A DNA stretch of 64,000 bases from Mycobacterium sp. IS-3022 (GTDB lineage: Bacteria > Actinomycetota > Actinomycetes > Mycobacteriales > Mycobacteriaceae): positions 62,001 to 126,000 of the forward strand of contig NZ_LQIN01000049.1 in assembly GCF_001500065.1 (NCBI RefSeq), in the 5' to 3' direction. The notes beneath the pieces were generated by a model. It ran no database searches, was not told the DNA's origin, and saw only the letters and a list, made by a program, of their open reading frames with translations. Position numbers and translations under genes: made by a program. Below, one piece after another: positions 15,765-25,692 of this stretch; the stretch's first letter is position 1, and the number at the start of each line of letters is the position of its first letter.

Positions 15765-17411
15765 GTGATCTTCAGCTCGAGGCGACGCATCCATCGTCGA
15801 TCGGCACCGCTGGTACGGGGTCTGGGCGCGCTGGGTCGGGCACTGAGCCTTGCCTGGCGGCGCTCCCTGCAGCTGCGCGTGGTGTCGTTGACGCTCGGGC
15901 TGTCGCTGGCGGTCATCCTGGTCCTCGGCTTCGTGCTGACCAGCCAGATCACCGACCGCATTCTCGAGGTGAAGGTGCGAGCCGCCACCGAGGAGATCGA
16001 CCGCGCCCGTTCCACGGTCAGCGGCATCGTCGGCGGCGAAGAGACCCGATCGCTGGACAGCAGCCTGCAGCTCGCGCGCAACACCTTGATCGACCGCACC
16101 GCCGACGCCGACCCCGGGCTGGCCGGAACCTTCGACGCCGTTCTGCTGGTGCCCGGGGACGGCCCGCGCGCGGCGACCGCGGCCGGGCCCGTCCAGCAGG
16201 TGCCCAACGCGCTGCGCGAATTCGTCAAGGCCGGCCAGGTCAGCTACCAGTACGCGACCGTGCACACCGACAGCTTCTCGGGACCGGCGCTGATCGTTGG
16301 CAGCCCGACGTCCTCGCCGGTGACGAACCTGGAGCTGTATCTGATTTTCCCGTTGAACAACGAGGAATCCACGATCGCGCTGGTACGCGGCACGATGGCC
16401 ACCGGCGCGGTGGTGCTGCTCGGCCTGCTCGCCGCGATCGCCCTGCTGGTCGCACGCCAGATCGTGCTGCCGGTGCGCTCGGCGTCGCGGATCGCCGAGC
16501 GGTTCGCCGAAGGCCACCTCACCGAGCGCATGCCGGTGCGCGGCGAGGACGACATGGCCCGTCTCGCCGTCTCCTTCAACGACATGGCCGAGAGCCTGCA
16601 CCGCCAGATCACCCAACTGGAGGAGTTCGGCAATCTGCAGCGCCGGTTCACTTCCGACGTCAGCCACGAGTTGCGCACCCCGCTGACGACGGTGCGCATG
16701 GCCGCCGACCTGATCCACGACCACAGCGAGGACCTCGACCCCGCGCTGCGCCGGTCCATCGAGCTGATGGTCAGCGAGCTCGACCGATTCGAGACCCTGC
16801 TCAACGACCTGCTCGAGATCTCGCGCCACGACGCCGGCGTCGCCGAACTGTCCGTCGAGTCGGTGGACCTTCGGTCGACGGTGCAGAGCGCGCTGGACAA
16901 CGTCGGGCACCTCGCTCAGGATGCCGACGTCGATCTCATCGTCGATATGCCCGCGCGGGAAGTCATCGCCGAGGTCGATCCGCGGCGCGTCGAACGCATC
17001 CTGCGAAACCTCATCGCCAACGCCATCGACCACGCCGAGCGCAAGCCGGTCCGGATCCGCATGGCCGCCGACGCGGACACCGTCGCGGTCACCGTCCGCG
17101 ATTACGGCGTCGGACTGCGACCGGGCGAGGAGAAGCTGGTGTTCAGCCGGTTCTGGCGGTCGGATCCGTCGCGGGTACGGCGTTCCGGCGGCACCGGTCT
17201 CGGCTTGGCGATCAGCATCGAAGACGCCCGCTTGCACCAGGGCAGGCTGGAAGCCTGGGGCGAGCCGGGCAAGGGCGCGTGTTTCCGCCTCACGCTGCCG
17301 CTCGTCCGGGGGCACAAGGTGACGGCCAGTCCACTGCCGATGAAACCTGTTGCCCCCGAGGCGTCGTCGCGACGCACCCGCGATCGCGAACCCGCCCAGG
17401 AGTCCGTGTGA
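15765..17411 (+). CDS. mtrB: Sensor histidine kinase MtrB
   Basis: 548-residue membrane kinase that phosphorylates MtrA. Order: cytoplasmic basic N-terminus, first helix about 47-67, extracytoplasmic sensor, second helix about 205-230, HAMP, HisKA with SHELRTP (His301), and the HATPase N/G boxes (NLIANAIDHAE, DYGVGL, GGTGLGLAI). The GTG at 15765 (MIFSSRRR) matches the M. tuberculosis start. Its stop overlaps the lpqB GTG by four bases. MtrB localises to septa in mycobacteria and is modulated by LpqB. Confidence 0.97.
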   Translation: MIFSSRRRIHRRSAPLVRGLGALGRALSLAWRRSLQLRVVSLTLGLSLAVILVLGFVLTSQITDRILEVKVRAATEEIDRARSTVSGIVGGEETRSLDSSLQLARNTLIDRTADADPGLAGTFDAVLLVPGDGPRAATAAGPVQQVPNALREFVKAGQVSYQYATVHTDSFSGPALIVGSPTSSPVTNLELYLIFPLNNEESTIALVRGTMATGAVVLLGLLAAIALLVARQIVLPVRSASRIAERFAEGHLTERMPVRGEDDMARLAVSFNDMAESLHRQITQLEEFGNLQRRFTSDVSHELRTPLTTVRMAADLIHDHSEDLDPALRRSIELMVSELDRFETLLNDLLEISRHDAGVAELSVESVDLRSTVQSALDNVGHLAQDADVDLIVDMPAREVIAEVDPRRVERILRNLIANAIDHAERKPVRIRMAADADTVAVTVRDYGVGLRPGEEKLVFSRFWRSDPSRVRRSGGTGLGLAISIEDARLHQGRLEAWGEPGKGACFRLTLPLVRGHKVTASPLPMKPVAPEASSRRTRDREPAQESV

Positions 17412-19165
17412 GGCGGCTGCTGGCCGTCGTGTGGCTGCTGGCGGTGGTGCTTGCCGGCTGCGCGGGCGTCCCGAGTTCGTCGTCGCCGCAAGCCATCGGC
17501 ACGGTCGACCGGCCCGCCCCGCCCAGCCTGCCCAAACCGACGCCGGGCATGGACCCCGATGTGCTGCTGCGCGAGTTCCTCAAAGCCACCGCCGACCCCT
17601 CGAACCGGCACCTGGCCGCACGCCAGTTCCTCACCGAGTCCGCCTCTCGTACCTGGGACGACGCGGGCAGCGCGCTACTGATCGACAACGTGGTGTTCGT
17701 CGAAACCCGTGGGCCCGAGCGGGTTTCGGTGACCATGCGTGCCGACATCCTGGGGTCACTGTCGGACATGGGAGTGTTCGAGACCGGGGAGGGTGCGCTG
17801 CCCGACCCCGGCCCGATCGAGCTGGTGAAGACCCCGGACGGCTGGCGCATCGACAAGTTGCCCAACGGCGTTTTCCTTGACTGGCAACAGTTTCAGGCGA
17901 CCTACAAGCGCAATACCCTGTACTTCGTCGACCCGACCGGCAGCACCGTGGTGCCCGACCCCCGTTACGTCGCGGTGTCCGATCCCGACCAGTTGGCCAC
18001 CGAACTGGTGAGCAAGCTGATCGCCGGGCCGCGTCCGGAGATGGCCAAGACGGTCCGCAACCTGCTCGAGCCGCCGCTGAAACTTCGCGGTCCGGTGACC
18101 CGTGCCGACGGCGGCAAGACGGGCATCGGCCGCGGATACGGCGGGGCGAGGATCGATCTTGACAATCTGTCCACCACCGACCCGCACAGCAGGCAATTGC
18201 TTGCCGCGCAGCTGATCTGGACACTTTCCCGCGCAGGTATCAACGGGCCGTATGTGATCAACGCCGACAGCGTGCCCCTCGACGAGCGGTTCGCCGACGG
18301 CTGGGAGACGTCCGACGTGGCGGCCACCGACCCGGGGGCGGCCTCCGGCGTCGCGGCGGGTCTGCACGCGCTGGTGGGTGGCTCGCTCGTGGCCCTCGAC
18401 GGTCAGCGGGCGCCCCGAGTTCCCGGCCCGTTCGGGCAGATGCCGAACCAGACCGCGGCCGCGGTGTCGCGCACCGGGCAGGAGGTCGCGTCGATCGTCA
18501 CGTTGCGCCCCGGCGCACCCGACATGGCGTCGTCGATGTGGGTGGGTGCGCTCGGCGGGAACGCCTCACAGGTGCTCGACGCCAGAGAGCTGTCGCGCCC
18601 GAGCTGGTCTCTCGACAACGCGGTGTGGGTGGTGATCGACGGCAACAACGTGGTGCGCGTCATCCAGGACGCCTCGGGGCAGCCGGCGCGTATCCCGGTC
18701 GACTCCACGCTGGTGTCGACCAAGTTTCCCGGCCCGATCACCGAATTGCAGCTCTCCCGCGACGGCACCCGCGCCGCGATGGTCATCGAGGGCCGGGTGA
18801 TCCTGGCCGGTGTCGAGCAGACGCCGGGCGGTGGCTACGCGCTGACCTACCCGCGGCGGCTCGGCTTCGGCCTACGCGACACGGCGGTGTCGCTGTCGTG
18901 GCGAACCGGCGACGACATCGTGGTCAGCCGGACCGATCCCCAGCATCCGGTGTCCTACGTCAACCTCGACGGCGTCAACTCCGACGGGCCGAGCCGCAAC
19001 CTGCTGATGCCCGTCACCACCGTGGCGGCCAACCCGTCGACCGTGTACGTGGCCGATGCGCGCGGGATCATGCAACTGTCCGGCTCGGTGGCCGAGGACG
19101 ACCCGGCGTGGGCCGAGGTGCGTCCGCTGATGGTGGCGGGTGCCGAACCCGTGCTGCCCGGCTGA
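17408..19165 (+). CDS. lpqB: Lipoprotein LpqB
   Basis: 585-residue exported lipoprotein. The signal peptide ends in a lipobox (VLAGC, Cys18), so it is anchored in the outer leaflet of the inner membrane. It contains a GerMN domain (roughly 180-300) and a C-terminal beta-propeller-like region. LpqB is known to interact with MtrB and affect MtrA phosphorylation. GTG 17408 overlaps the mtrB stop (GTGA). Length equals Rv3244c within two residues. It is convergent, with an 11-base gap, to the MmpL gene. Confidence 0.95.
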   Translation: MRRLLAVVWLLAVVLAGCAGVPSSSSPQAIGTVDRPAPPSLPKPTPGMDPDVLLREFLKATADPSNRHLAARQFLTESASRTWDDAGSALLIDNVVFVETRGPERVSVTMRADILGSLSDMGVFETGEGALPDPGPIELVKTPDGWRIDKLPNGVFLDWQQFQATYKRNTLYFVDPTGSTVVPDPRYVAVSDPDQLATELVSKLIAGPRPEMAKTVRNLLEPPLKLRGPVTRADGGKTGIGRGYGGARIDLDNLSTTDPHSRQLLAAQLIWTLSRAGINGPYVINADSVPLDERFADGWETSDVAATDPGAASGVAAGLHALVGGSLVALDGQRAPRVPGPFGQMPNQTAAAVSRTGQEVASIVTLRPGAPDMASSMWVGALGGNASQVLDARELSRPSWSLDNAVWVVIDGNNVVRVIQDASGQPARIPVDSTLVSTKFPGPITELQLSRDGTRAAMVIEGRVILAGVEQTPGGGYALTYPRRLGFGLRDTAVSLSWRTGDDIVVSRTDPQHPVSYVNLDGVNSDGPSRNLLMPVTTVAANPSTVYVADARGIMQLSGSVAEDDPAWAEVRPLMVAGAEPVLPG

Positions 19166-19176
19166 CCATTCCACGG

Positions 19177-21999
19177 TCACGACCCTGGCGCCGAAATCGG
19201 CGAACGACGCAGATCGACCAATCGCACGGTCGGCCACCAGAACCACCGGCCGAGCAGCGCCACCAGCGACGGCAGCACGAACGTGCGCACGACGAGCGTG
19301 TCGAGCAGCAGACCCACGCCGATGGTGATGCCGATCTGCGCAATGCTCAGCACGCTGCTGCCGGCCAACGCGAACATCGTGATACCGAAAACGATGCCCG
19401 CCGTCGTCACCACGCCGCCCGTGGCACCGAATGCCCGCACAATCCCGGTGCCCAGCCCGGCATGCGCCTCCTCGCGAATCCGCATGGCCAGCAGCAGGTT
19501 GTAGTCAGCACCGACCGCAACCAGCGCGATGAACGAGATCGGCGCGACCGCCCAGTGCAGATCGTGGTGCAACAGGTGTTGCCAGATGACGACGCTGGCG
19601 CCGAGCGCCGCCGCATACGACACGGCGACGGTGCCCACCACGACGATGCCGGCGACCGGGCTGCGCAACAGCAGCGCGACGATTCCGAAGATGAGCGCCA
19701 ACGTCACCGCCATCAGCATGGTCGTGTCGCCGTCGACAAGTCGCTGCAGATCGGCGGTCGCCGGGCCGACGCCGGTGATGTGCACGGCACTGGGTTTGAG
19801 CGTGCCCTCCTTGGTTGCCTCCCGGACGGCCGTCCCGATCTGTGTGGCCCGGTGTGCGCCTTCGCCGCTCCATTCTTGCCCGTCGCCGTAGACCAGAAGG
19901 TAGGTGGCGCGCCCGTCGTCGGACATCAGTTGGTCCAGCGCCGGACGCAGCGCCGGATCGGCCAGCGCGCGCTGCGGCATGTAAAACCCGCCTGCTGCGC
20001 TATCCCGAAATGCAGTGGCGATCTCTTGCAGATAGTCGGTCAGCTGGCGCAACTGCGGACCCAACGACGTCGTCAGCGACGCGAGATCGGCGGTGGCGGC
20101 GCGGGCCTGTCGCAACTGGACGCTCATCGTATCCACTGCCGGCGGCAGAGCCGCCAGCGCCTGAGTGGCATCGGTGGACCCGTCTGTGAGTTTGGTTGCG
20201 CCGCTGGTCAATTGGGCTGAACTTCGGATGACGTCGTCGGCGGGTTGCACCACTCGGGAGACAACAGAACAGATCGGATTGGCCGGACAGTTCGGTGTCG
20301 ATGACACGAAACCACGAAGCGGGTCGAGGTATCCCGACACCGTCGTCACGTTCGTCTGCAAGCCGGACATGCCGGCCCGCATGTCGGCGGCTGCCGCACC
20401 CATCTGGCGCAGTCCCGCGGCGCTGCCCTGCAGACCCTGGGACAGCTGATCGACTGCGGTGCTCATCGACGCCAGCGCATCGTCGAGCTCCGCGATGCCG
20501 CCCAGCCGTTCGGTGAGGCCATCGATCTTGGCGGCGAACTGTTCACCGATGATGCCAGCCTGCCCGCTGAGAGTGGCTTCGTCGGGCACCGTGCCCGCCG
20601 GGCGACTCGCCGACTGCACCATCCGCACGCCCGGTATGGCCATGATCTGCCGGGTGATCCGCTCGACGGCGATGAGCCCAGCGGGGTTGCGGATGTCGTG
20701 CGGGGCGGCGACGTTGACAACGGTGGCCAGTAGGTGGTTGACCCCGAAGTGGCGATCGGCGGCTGCGTAGCCTTGGTTCGATTCGGTGTCGGCCGGAGTC
20801 GCCGCCGGCTCGTTCCACCCGATCCGCAGCCCCGCAACGGGAATGGCAGCGACGACGATCAGTGCGGCGCTGGCGGTCAGTATCGGCGCGGGCCAACGTG
20901 CCACGTGCACACCGATCCGCCGCCACCGCCGTGAACTCGTTGAGGGGCGTGGTTCCAGTCGGCCGCGGCGGCCCGCGACCGCGATCAGTGCCGGGGTCAG
21001 CGTCATCGCTGCCAGCATGGCAACCAGAACTCCTATCGCACATGGGATTCCGGTGCTTCGGAACATCCCGATCTCCGCGACGCTCAGACTCGTCAGTGCC
21101 GCCGCGATGGTCAGAGCCGATCCCACGATGACGGGCGCGACACCCCGGTAGGCGTTCACCAGTGCGGCCGCCGACGGATCACCACGCCGCCTGCCCTCGT
21201 GATAGCGCCCGATCAGAAAGATCGCGTAGTCGGTGCCCGCGCCCAGCATCATCGCGGCCAGCAACGCGACGGAGAACAACGACACCTCGGCGAGTCCGGC
21301 CTCGCCGAGTGCGGCCACGATCGGTCGAGCCACTGAGAGGGCAAGGCCCACCGATATCAGCGGAATCGCGGCGCCGACCGGTGATCGGTAGACGATCAGC
21401 AAGAGAAGCAGAATCAGCGCGACGGTCGCGGCGGTGATACCCAGCATCTGCCGGTCGATCGCGCGGAACTCGTCGGCGATCGTGGCGCCGGGCCCGGTGA
21501 CGTAGACCCGCAAGCCGTCCGGCGGGTCGAGTCGCGTCACGATGTCGCGCAGTGCGTCTACAGCGTCGGCCGCCCGAGAGGTCCCGAGCATCCCCGAAAG
21601 CCGCGTCATGACCGTGACTGCGCGGCCGTCCGCGCTCTGGGCCCCGGCGGCGGTTGCGGGGTCGGACCACAGGTCGGTTACCGCATAGACATGCTCGTCG
21701 ACGGCGCGCAGGCTTGTGATGAGCCGGTGGTAGAAGGCTCGGTCGTCGGCGCCGAGGGGCCGGTCGCCCTCTAGGACAATGTAATTGAGGTTGTTGCTGG
21801 GTTTTTCGCCGAGCAGCGTGGCGCCTTGCAACGCCGCTACCGAACTGGGCGCCTGGGCGGGCATGAAGGAACGGGAGTGAGATTGCGCCACCCGTTCCAG
21901 CTGCGGCACCGCGACGTTGGCGGCGCCCGCGGTGACGACCCAGACGACGATGACCCAGACGGCGTAGCGGCTCGTGAGATGTGCCAGCCGCTCTGCCAC
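19177..21999 (-). CDS. MmpL/RND-family transporter
   Basis: 940 residues from GTG 21999, which lies one base after the stop of the preceding gene; an earlier in-frame ATG (22176) would sit inside that gene. Two MMPL modules: helix near residue 15-35, large periplasmic loop, five-helix bundle with GAGTDYAIFLIGRYHEG, then a second loop with coiled-coil-like repeats (about 480-690) and a second bundle with GADYNLLLAMRIREE. The two GxDY motifs on helix 4/10 are the proton-relay signature. MmpL proteins export lipids or siderophores in mycobacteria; the cargo here is unknown. No MmpS partner is adjacent. Confidence 0.92.
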   Translation of the reverse strand: MAERLAHLTSRYAVWVIVVWVVTAGAANVAVPQLERVAQSHSRSFMPAQAPSSVAALQGATLLGEKPSNNLNYIVLEGDRPLGADDRAFYHRLITSLRAVDEHVYAVTDLWSDPATAAGAQSADGRAVTVMTRLSGMLGTSRAADAVDALRDIVTRLDPPDGLRVYVTGPGATIADEFRAIDRQMLGITAATVALILLLLLIVYRSPVGAAIPLISVGLALSVARPIVAALGEAGLAEVSLFSVALLAAMMLGAGTDYAIFLIGRYHEGRRRGDPSAAALVNAYRGVAPVIVGSALTIAAALTSLSVAEIGMFRSTGIPCAIGVLVAMLAAMTLTPALIAVAGRRGRLEPRPSTSSRRWRRIGVHVARWPAPILTASAALIVVAAIPVAGLRIGWNEPAATPADTESNQGYAAADRHFGVNHLLATVVNVAAPHDIRNPAGLIAVERITRQIMAIPGVRMVQSASRPAGTVPDEATLSGQAGIIGEQFAAKIDGLTERLGGIAELDDALASMSTAVDQLSQGLQGSAAGLRQMGAAAADMRAGMSGLQTNVTTVSGYLDPLRGFVSSTPNCPANPICSVVSRVVQPADDVIRSSAQLTSGATKLTDGSTDATQALAALPPAVDTMSVQLRQARAATADLASLTTSLGPQLRQLTDYLQEIATAFRDSAAGGFYMPQRALADPALRPALDQLMSDDGRATYLLVYGDGQEWSGEGAHRATQIGTAVREATKEGTLKPSAVHITGVGPATADLQRLVDGDTTMLMAVTLALIFGIVALLLRSPVAGIVVVGTVAVSYAAALGASVVIWQHLLHHDLHWAVAPISFIALVAVGADYNLLLAMRIREEAHAGLGTGIVRAFGATGGVVTTAGIVFGITMFALAGSSVLSIAQIGITIGVGLLLDTLVVRTFVLPSLVALLGRWFWWPTVRLVDLRRSPISAPGS

Positions 22000-22000
22000 G

Positions 22001-22378
22001 TCAGGCCACCGTCTGAGCAGTGCCCGGAACGGTGTAGAGATCGACGATGCGCTTTTCACCGCGTTCGAGGGCGCGCACCCGCACCGATCGGCGCGCCGCC
22101 GCGTCGAGCAGCGCCCGCAATCCGGGGTTGGCGGCGGCCAAGTCGGCACGCGCTTGTGCGGCCGAAATGTCGTCATGGGCGGCTTGATCCAGCTTCGCCG
22201 TCAGCATCGTGATCCACCGGTGGCGCAAAGAGAGCAGCAGGCCTTCTTCGCCGCCGAAGAGCCGATCCACTTCGGTTGCCCTGCCGTTCAACACAAGAGC
22301 ACCCTCTGGATCGGTGCGGGCGTGATCGATCATGTCGGCCATGAAGGCCATGCGCTCGTGCAATGTTGACCATGTCAT
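22001..22378 (-). CDS. Conserved hypothetical protein upstream of mmpL
   Basis: 125 residues from ATG 22378, predicted cytosolic and largely helical (HERMAFMADMIDHAR, LRHRWITMLTAKLDQAAH, AARRSVRVRALERGEKRIV). No recognised domain. It is followed after one base by the MmpL gene, so the two are surely co-transcribed. Size and helical nature might suit a regulator or accessory factor, but nothing in the sequence proves a function. A longer frame reaching 22651 overlaps the divergent kinase gene and is not supported. Confidence 0.65.
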   Translation of the reverse strand: MTWSTLHERMAFMADMIDHARTDPEGALVLNGRATEVDRLFGGEEGLLLSLRHRWITMLTAKLDQAAHDDISAAQARADLAAANPGLRALLDAAARRSVRVRALERGEKRIVDLYTVPGTAQTVA

Positions 22379-22501
22379 GGCTGCGACGCTACGAAGGTGC
22401 GGCGTCTTCGCGCGTCGTGCCAGGGGCCGGTTCTCGCCTCCTACCACGGTCGGACGCCGGGTCCCTACCGCGGCATGATGTACCTGGTAGGCGGCGTCTT
22501 C

Positions 22502-22507
22502 TACGAT
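22502..22507 (+). promoter_or_regulatory. -10 element for a probable leaderless transcript
   Basis: TACGAT fits the mycobacterial TANNNT -10 box and lies exactly seven bases before the ATG at 22514, the spacing expected if transcription starts at the A of the ATG. No Shine-Dalgarno site is seen upstream of that ATG. Confidence 0.45.
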
Positions 22508-22513
22508 CGAACG

Positions 22514-23722
22514 ATGCTGCGCACGGCGACGGCCTCCGTGCGGGAGTGGATTCGCCGAAGGGGTGAGCTGGTCCCGCTCGGCTTCAATTGGGCCTTCGTG
22601 ATCTTCACCGACGTCAGCATCGTCGGCATCGTGTTGATCGCGGCACTGCAACGGCCGGCGACGGATCTACCGGCGACGCTGCTCGCGATCGCGGTCGCCG
22701 TCTCACCGTTCGCCCTTTTCCTTCTCCTCGGCAGCCAGACAACGTTCAAAGCTCCGGTGCTTTGTGCGTCCGGGACAGCGGCCACCGCGATCTTCCTGTT
22801 TGCCACCTCGACACCGGTCACCGCCGACTTCTCTCCGCTGCTGCTGGTGCTGACGGTCGGGGTGGTCGGGGCGCTCACGAACATGTTCGGTGGTCTCATG
22901 GCGACCGCAATCGCTGCCGCGGTGCTCATCGCCGCGTCGGCTTTGGGCCGGCTCGACGTCATCGCGCTGTATCTCAGCTTTGTCGGAATGGGTTGGCTGG
23001 TGGGCTTTCTCATGCACACCCAGCAGCAACTGATCATCAAACAGCAGCAGGCGCAGGATCAGCTCGCCGAGCACGCCGCCGCCGACGAACGGCGGCGCAT
23101 CGCGCGTGAGGTGCACGACGTCATCGCGCATTCCCTGTCGGTCACCCTGTTGCACACCACAGCGGCCCGTCGCGGACTGCAGCAAGACCGGGACGTCGAT
23201 GACGCGATAGACGCTCTCGAGCAGGCAGAACAACTCGGCCGCCAAGCGATGGCCGACATCCGCCGCACCGTCGGCCTGCTCGACGGCGCACCGATGAAGG
23301 CCGCACCGGAGCCGGGTGCGAGCGAGATCCCAAGCCTTGTCGAGGAATTTCGACGCGCCGGACTCAAGGTCGACCTCGACGTCGACGGCCCGCTGGATCG
23401 GGCGTCGGCAGCGGTGGGCTTGGCCCTGTACCGAATCACCCAGGAATCGCTTGCCAACGTCGCCAAGCATGCCCCTGACGCAAAATCTACGGTGTCTCTG
23501 GCGATCTCGCGAACCTCGGCGGCATTGACCGTCGTCAATCAACTGCCTGTCGCAGTGGCCACCCCGGCGTGCGAAGGGCGGGGACTGCGGGGAATGCGCC
23601 AGCGCATCGAATTGCTCGGCGGGCGCATCGATATCGGACCGTCGCAGGACGGGTGGTCAGTTCACGCCGACATCCCGCTCGATGAGGTAGGTGGTTGGCG
23701 TCCACCCTGGTGCCCGCTGTGA
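22514..23722 (+). CDS. NarL-type sensor histidine kinase (HisKA_3)
   Basis: 402 residues. Five to six membrane helices in residues 20-165 with almost no extracytoplasmic domain, then a coiled linker (QQQLIIKQQQAQDQLAEH) and the HisKA_3 dimerisation box RRRIAREVHDVIAHSL with phospho-acceptor His201. The HATPase part ends with GRGLRGMRQRIELLGG. Such intramembrane-sensing kinases (LiaS/DesK-like) detect envelope stress. The next gene, overlapping by four bases, is its response regulator. The divergent mmpL operon is a likely target. ATG 22514 is chosen by the -10 spacing; an in-frame start at 22397 is less likely. Confidence 0.9.
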   Translation: MLRTATASVREWIRRRGELVPLGFNWAFVIFTDVSIVGIVLIAALQRPATDLPATLLAIAVAVSPFALFLLLGSQTTFKAPVLCASGTAATAIFLFATSTPVTADFSPLLLVLTVGVVGALTNMFGGLMATAIAAAVLIAASALGRLDVIALYLSFVGMGWLVGFLMHTQQQLIIKQQQAQDQLAEHAAADERRRIAREVHDVIAHSLSVTLLHTTAARRGLQQDRDVDDAIDALEQAEQLGRQAMADIRRTVGLLDGAPMKAAPEPGASEIPSLVEEFRRAGLKVDLDVDGPLDRASAAVGLALYRITQESLANVAKHAPDAKSTVSLAISRTSAALTVVNQLPVAVATPACEGRGLRGMRQRIELLGGRIDIGPSQDGWSVHADIPLDEVGGWRPPWCPL

Positions 23723-24378
23723 CCGGGACCGCACAGATCGCGGTCCTGCTGGTCGACGACCAGGACCTGGTGCGCTCGGGCCTGCGGCGCATTCTGCGTC
23801 GCAAGGACGGCTTCGTGATCGTCGCGGAATGCTCCGACGGCGACGAGGTGCCCGCCGCCGTCGCCCGCCACAGTCCCGACGTCGTGGTCATGGATCTGCG
23901 GATGCGCCGCGTCGGCGGAATCGAGGCCACCCGGATGCTCTGCGCCGGCGGTGGTCCACCGGTGCTCGCGTTGACCACCTTCAACGACGACGAACTGCTT
24001 TCGGGCGTGCTGCGCGCCGGCGCTTCAGGTTTCGTGCTCAAGGACTCGTCGGCCGAGGAGCTGATTCGCGCGGTGCGCGCCGTGGCCCGCGGGGACAGCT
24101 ACCTCGATCCGGCGGTGACCGCACGCGTGTTGGCCACCTACCGCAGTGCCGCCCAGCCGCCGCGCGGCACCGCGCTCGCGGACCTGACCGCGCGCGAGGC
24201 TGACGTCCTGACGCTGATCGCCAAGGGCCGCTCCAACTCCGAGATTGCCGAGGAGCTGTTCATCTCGGGCGTCACGGTCAAGAGCCACATCGGCCGCATC
24301 TTCGTCAAACTCGGTCTGAGAGATCGCGCCGCAGCCATCGTCTACGCCTACGACAACGGGATCGTCGCCCCACGTTAA
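23719..24378 (+). CDS. NarL/FixJ-family response regulator
   Basis: 219 residues from GTG 23719, which overlaps the kinase stop (GTGA). Receiver domain with Asp pocket (LLVDDQDLVRSG), phospho-acceptor Asp59 (VVVMDLRM) and Lys at FVLKDSS; LuxR-type helix-turn-helix near the C-terminus (LTAREADVLTLIAKGRSN, ISGVTVKSHIGRIFVKL). Forms a cognate pair with the kinase. It is convergent with the DUF2252 gene and their stop codons overlap. Confidence 0.95.
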   Translation: MTGTAQIAVLLVDDQDLVRSGLRRILRRKDGFVIVAECSDGDEVPAAVARHSPDVVVMDLRMRRVGGIEATRMLCAGGGPPVLALTTFNDDELLSGVLRAGASGFVLKDSSAEELIRAVRAVARGDSYLDPAVTARVLATYRSAAQPPRGTALADLTAREADVLTLIAKGRSNSEIAEELFISGVTVKSHIGRIFVKLGLRDRAAAIVYAYDNGIVAPR

Positions 24379-25682
24379 GTCGACGAGACGCCCGGTATGC
24401 GCCCTTCACGGAACGCCTCGACGAAATGCCGGTGGTCGTCGCGCACGGTGGCGGCGTACTCGAGCCCGAACCTCACCATGTCCGAAGCGAATTCGTCGAC
24501 TCGGTCGCCGATGGCGGCATCGATGGCCTCCTCGGTCTGGAACTCGACCACCTTCTGATCGCTGTCGACGTCACCGACGCAGTGCACCTTGGCCACCGCC
24601 CGGCCCAGCTGCTCGATCACTTCGGCCAATTCGTCCGGCTCGGTCAACTCGCTCCAGTCCAGATCGGCTTCGTAGGGCGATATCTCGCTGACGACGAAAC
24701 CAACCCCGTCGATGTCGGTGTAGCCGAGCAGCGGATCGGCGTGTGCCTGCAACGCGCGTTGTGACACCGCGGTGCGATGGCCGTGATGGCGGAAGTGCTT
24801 ACCCAGGCTGCCGGCGTCGACGACGCGACTGGGCGCGGCGACGTTGCCCTGCTTCATCGACAGCACCGCGTCGTTGTCCAACGCCTGGTTGAAACCTTCG
24901 ATCAGCAGCGTGTAGGTGGGCAGGCCCGCGCTGCCGATTCCGTGGCCGGTCTTGCCGATCATGTCCTTGATGTCGTAGGTGATGCCTTGAAAGCGCTTGG
25001 TTTTCGGGATGGTGTCGAGATACGTGGCGAACGCGGTCTCCACTTTCTCGCGTTCGGCATCGTCGAGCCGTCGCACGCCTGCGGCATCCCGGAAGCGTCG
25101 GTCCCAGTCGTCGACCGCGGTGAGACGGTCCAACATCTCGGCCCTGGTGGACAACCGGGCGCTCTGCAGCGTCGACAGCACTGCACCGCGCGCGGTGTCG
25201 AGATTCAGCGAGAAGCTCGAGTCGTCGTCGGCGCCGAGGAACCACCGCACCTGGTCGACGTACGAGCGCACGAACGTGTCGATGAGGCCGCTGATCTGGT
25301 GATCCGACAGCGCCTTCTGCCAACACATCAGTGCCACGCTGGCGGCGAACCGCATCACGTCCCAGGTGAAGTGCCCGATGTAGGCCTCGTCGAAGTCGTT
25401 GACGTCGAAGATCAACTTGCCTGCGCCGTCCATGTAGGTGCCGAAGTTCTCGGTGTGCAGATCACCTTGTATCCACACGCGGCTCGTGCGCTCGTCGGCC
25501 CATCGATCGTCGCGGCCTGCCACGTCGGCGTAGAAGACGCACGCGCTGCCGCGGTAGAACGCGAACGGATCGGCCGCCATCTTGCGGAACTTCGTGCGAA
25601 ACGCTTCCGCGTCGGCCTCCATCAGGTCGGCGAATGCCGTCGACAGGCAGTCAACGATGAACGACTCCCGCTGGTCTTGCAT
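24375..25682 (-). CDS. DUF2252 family protein (kinase-like fold)
   Basis: 435 residues from ATG 25682. DUF2252 markers are GDLHTENFGTY and FDVNDFDEAYIGHFTWD near residues 75-110, which resemble the catalytic and metal-binding loops of aminoglycoside-phosphotransferase-like kinases. Also KQGNVAAPSRVVDAGSLGKH and VGFVVSEISPYEADL. The substrate is unknown. An in-frame ATG at 25736 overlaps the divergent comF-like start and would erase the promoter, so 25682 is preferred. A SigF-like promoter lies directly upstream. Confidence 0.88.
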   Translation of the reverse strand: MQDQRESFIVDCLSTAFADLMEADAEAFRTKFRKMAADPFAFYRGSACVFYADVAGRDDRWADERTSRVWIQGDLHTENFGTYMDGAGKLIFDVNDFDEAYIGHFTWDVMRFAASVALMCWQKALSDHQISGLIDTFVRSYVDQVRWFLGADDDSSFSLNLDTARGAVLSTLQSARLSTRAEMLDRLTAVDDWDRRFRDAAGVRRLDDAEREKVETAFATYLDTIPKTKRFQGITYDIKDMIGKTGHGIGSAGLPTYTLLIEGFNQALDNDAVLSMKQGNVAAPSRVVDAGSLGKHFRHHGHRTAVSQRALQAHADPLLGYTDIDGVGFVVSEISPYEADLDWSELTEPDELAEVIEQLGRAVAKVHCVGDVDSDQKVVEFQTEEAIDAAIGDRVDEFASDMVRFGLEYAATVRDDHRHFVEAFREGRIPGVSST

Positions 25683-25692
25683 GACCGACGGA

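Noticed and set aside
15696..17315. Open frame of about 540 codons on the minus strand opposite mtrB
   Set aside because: It is antisense to the well-conserved mtrB, rich in Gln/Arg/His as expected for a shadow frame in high-GC DNA, and has no family resemblance.
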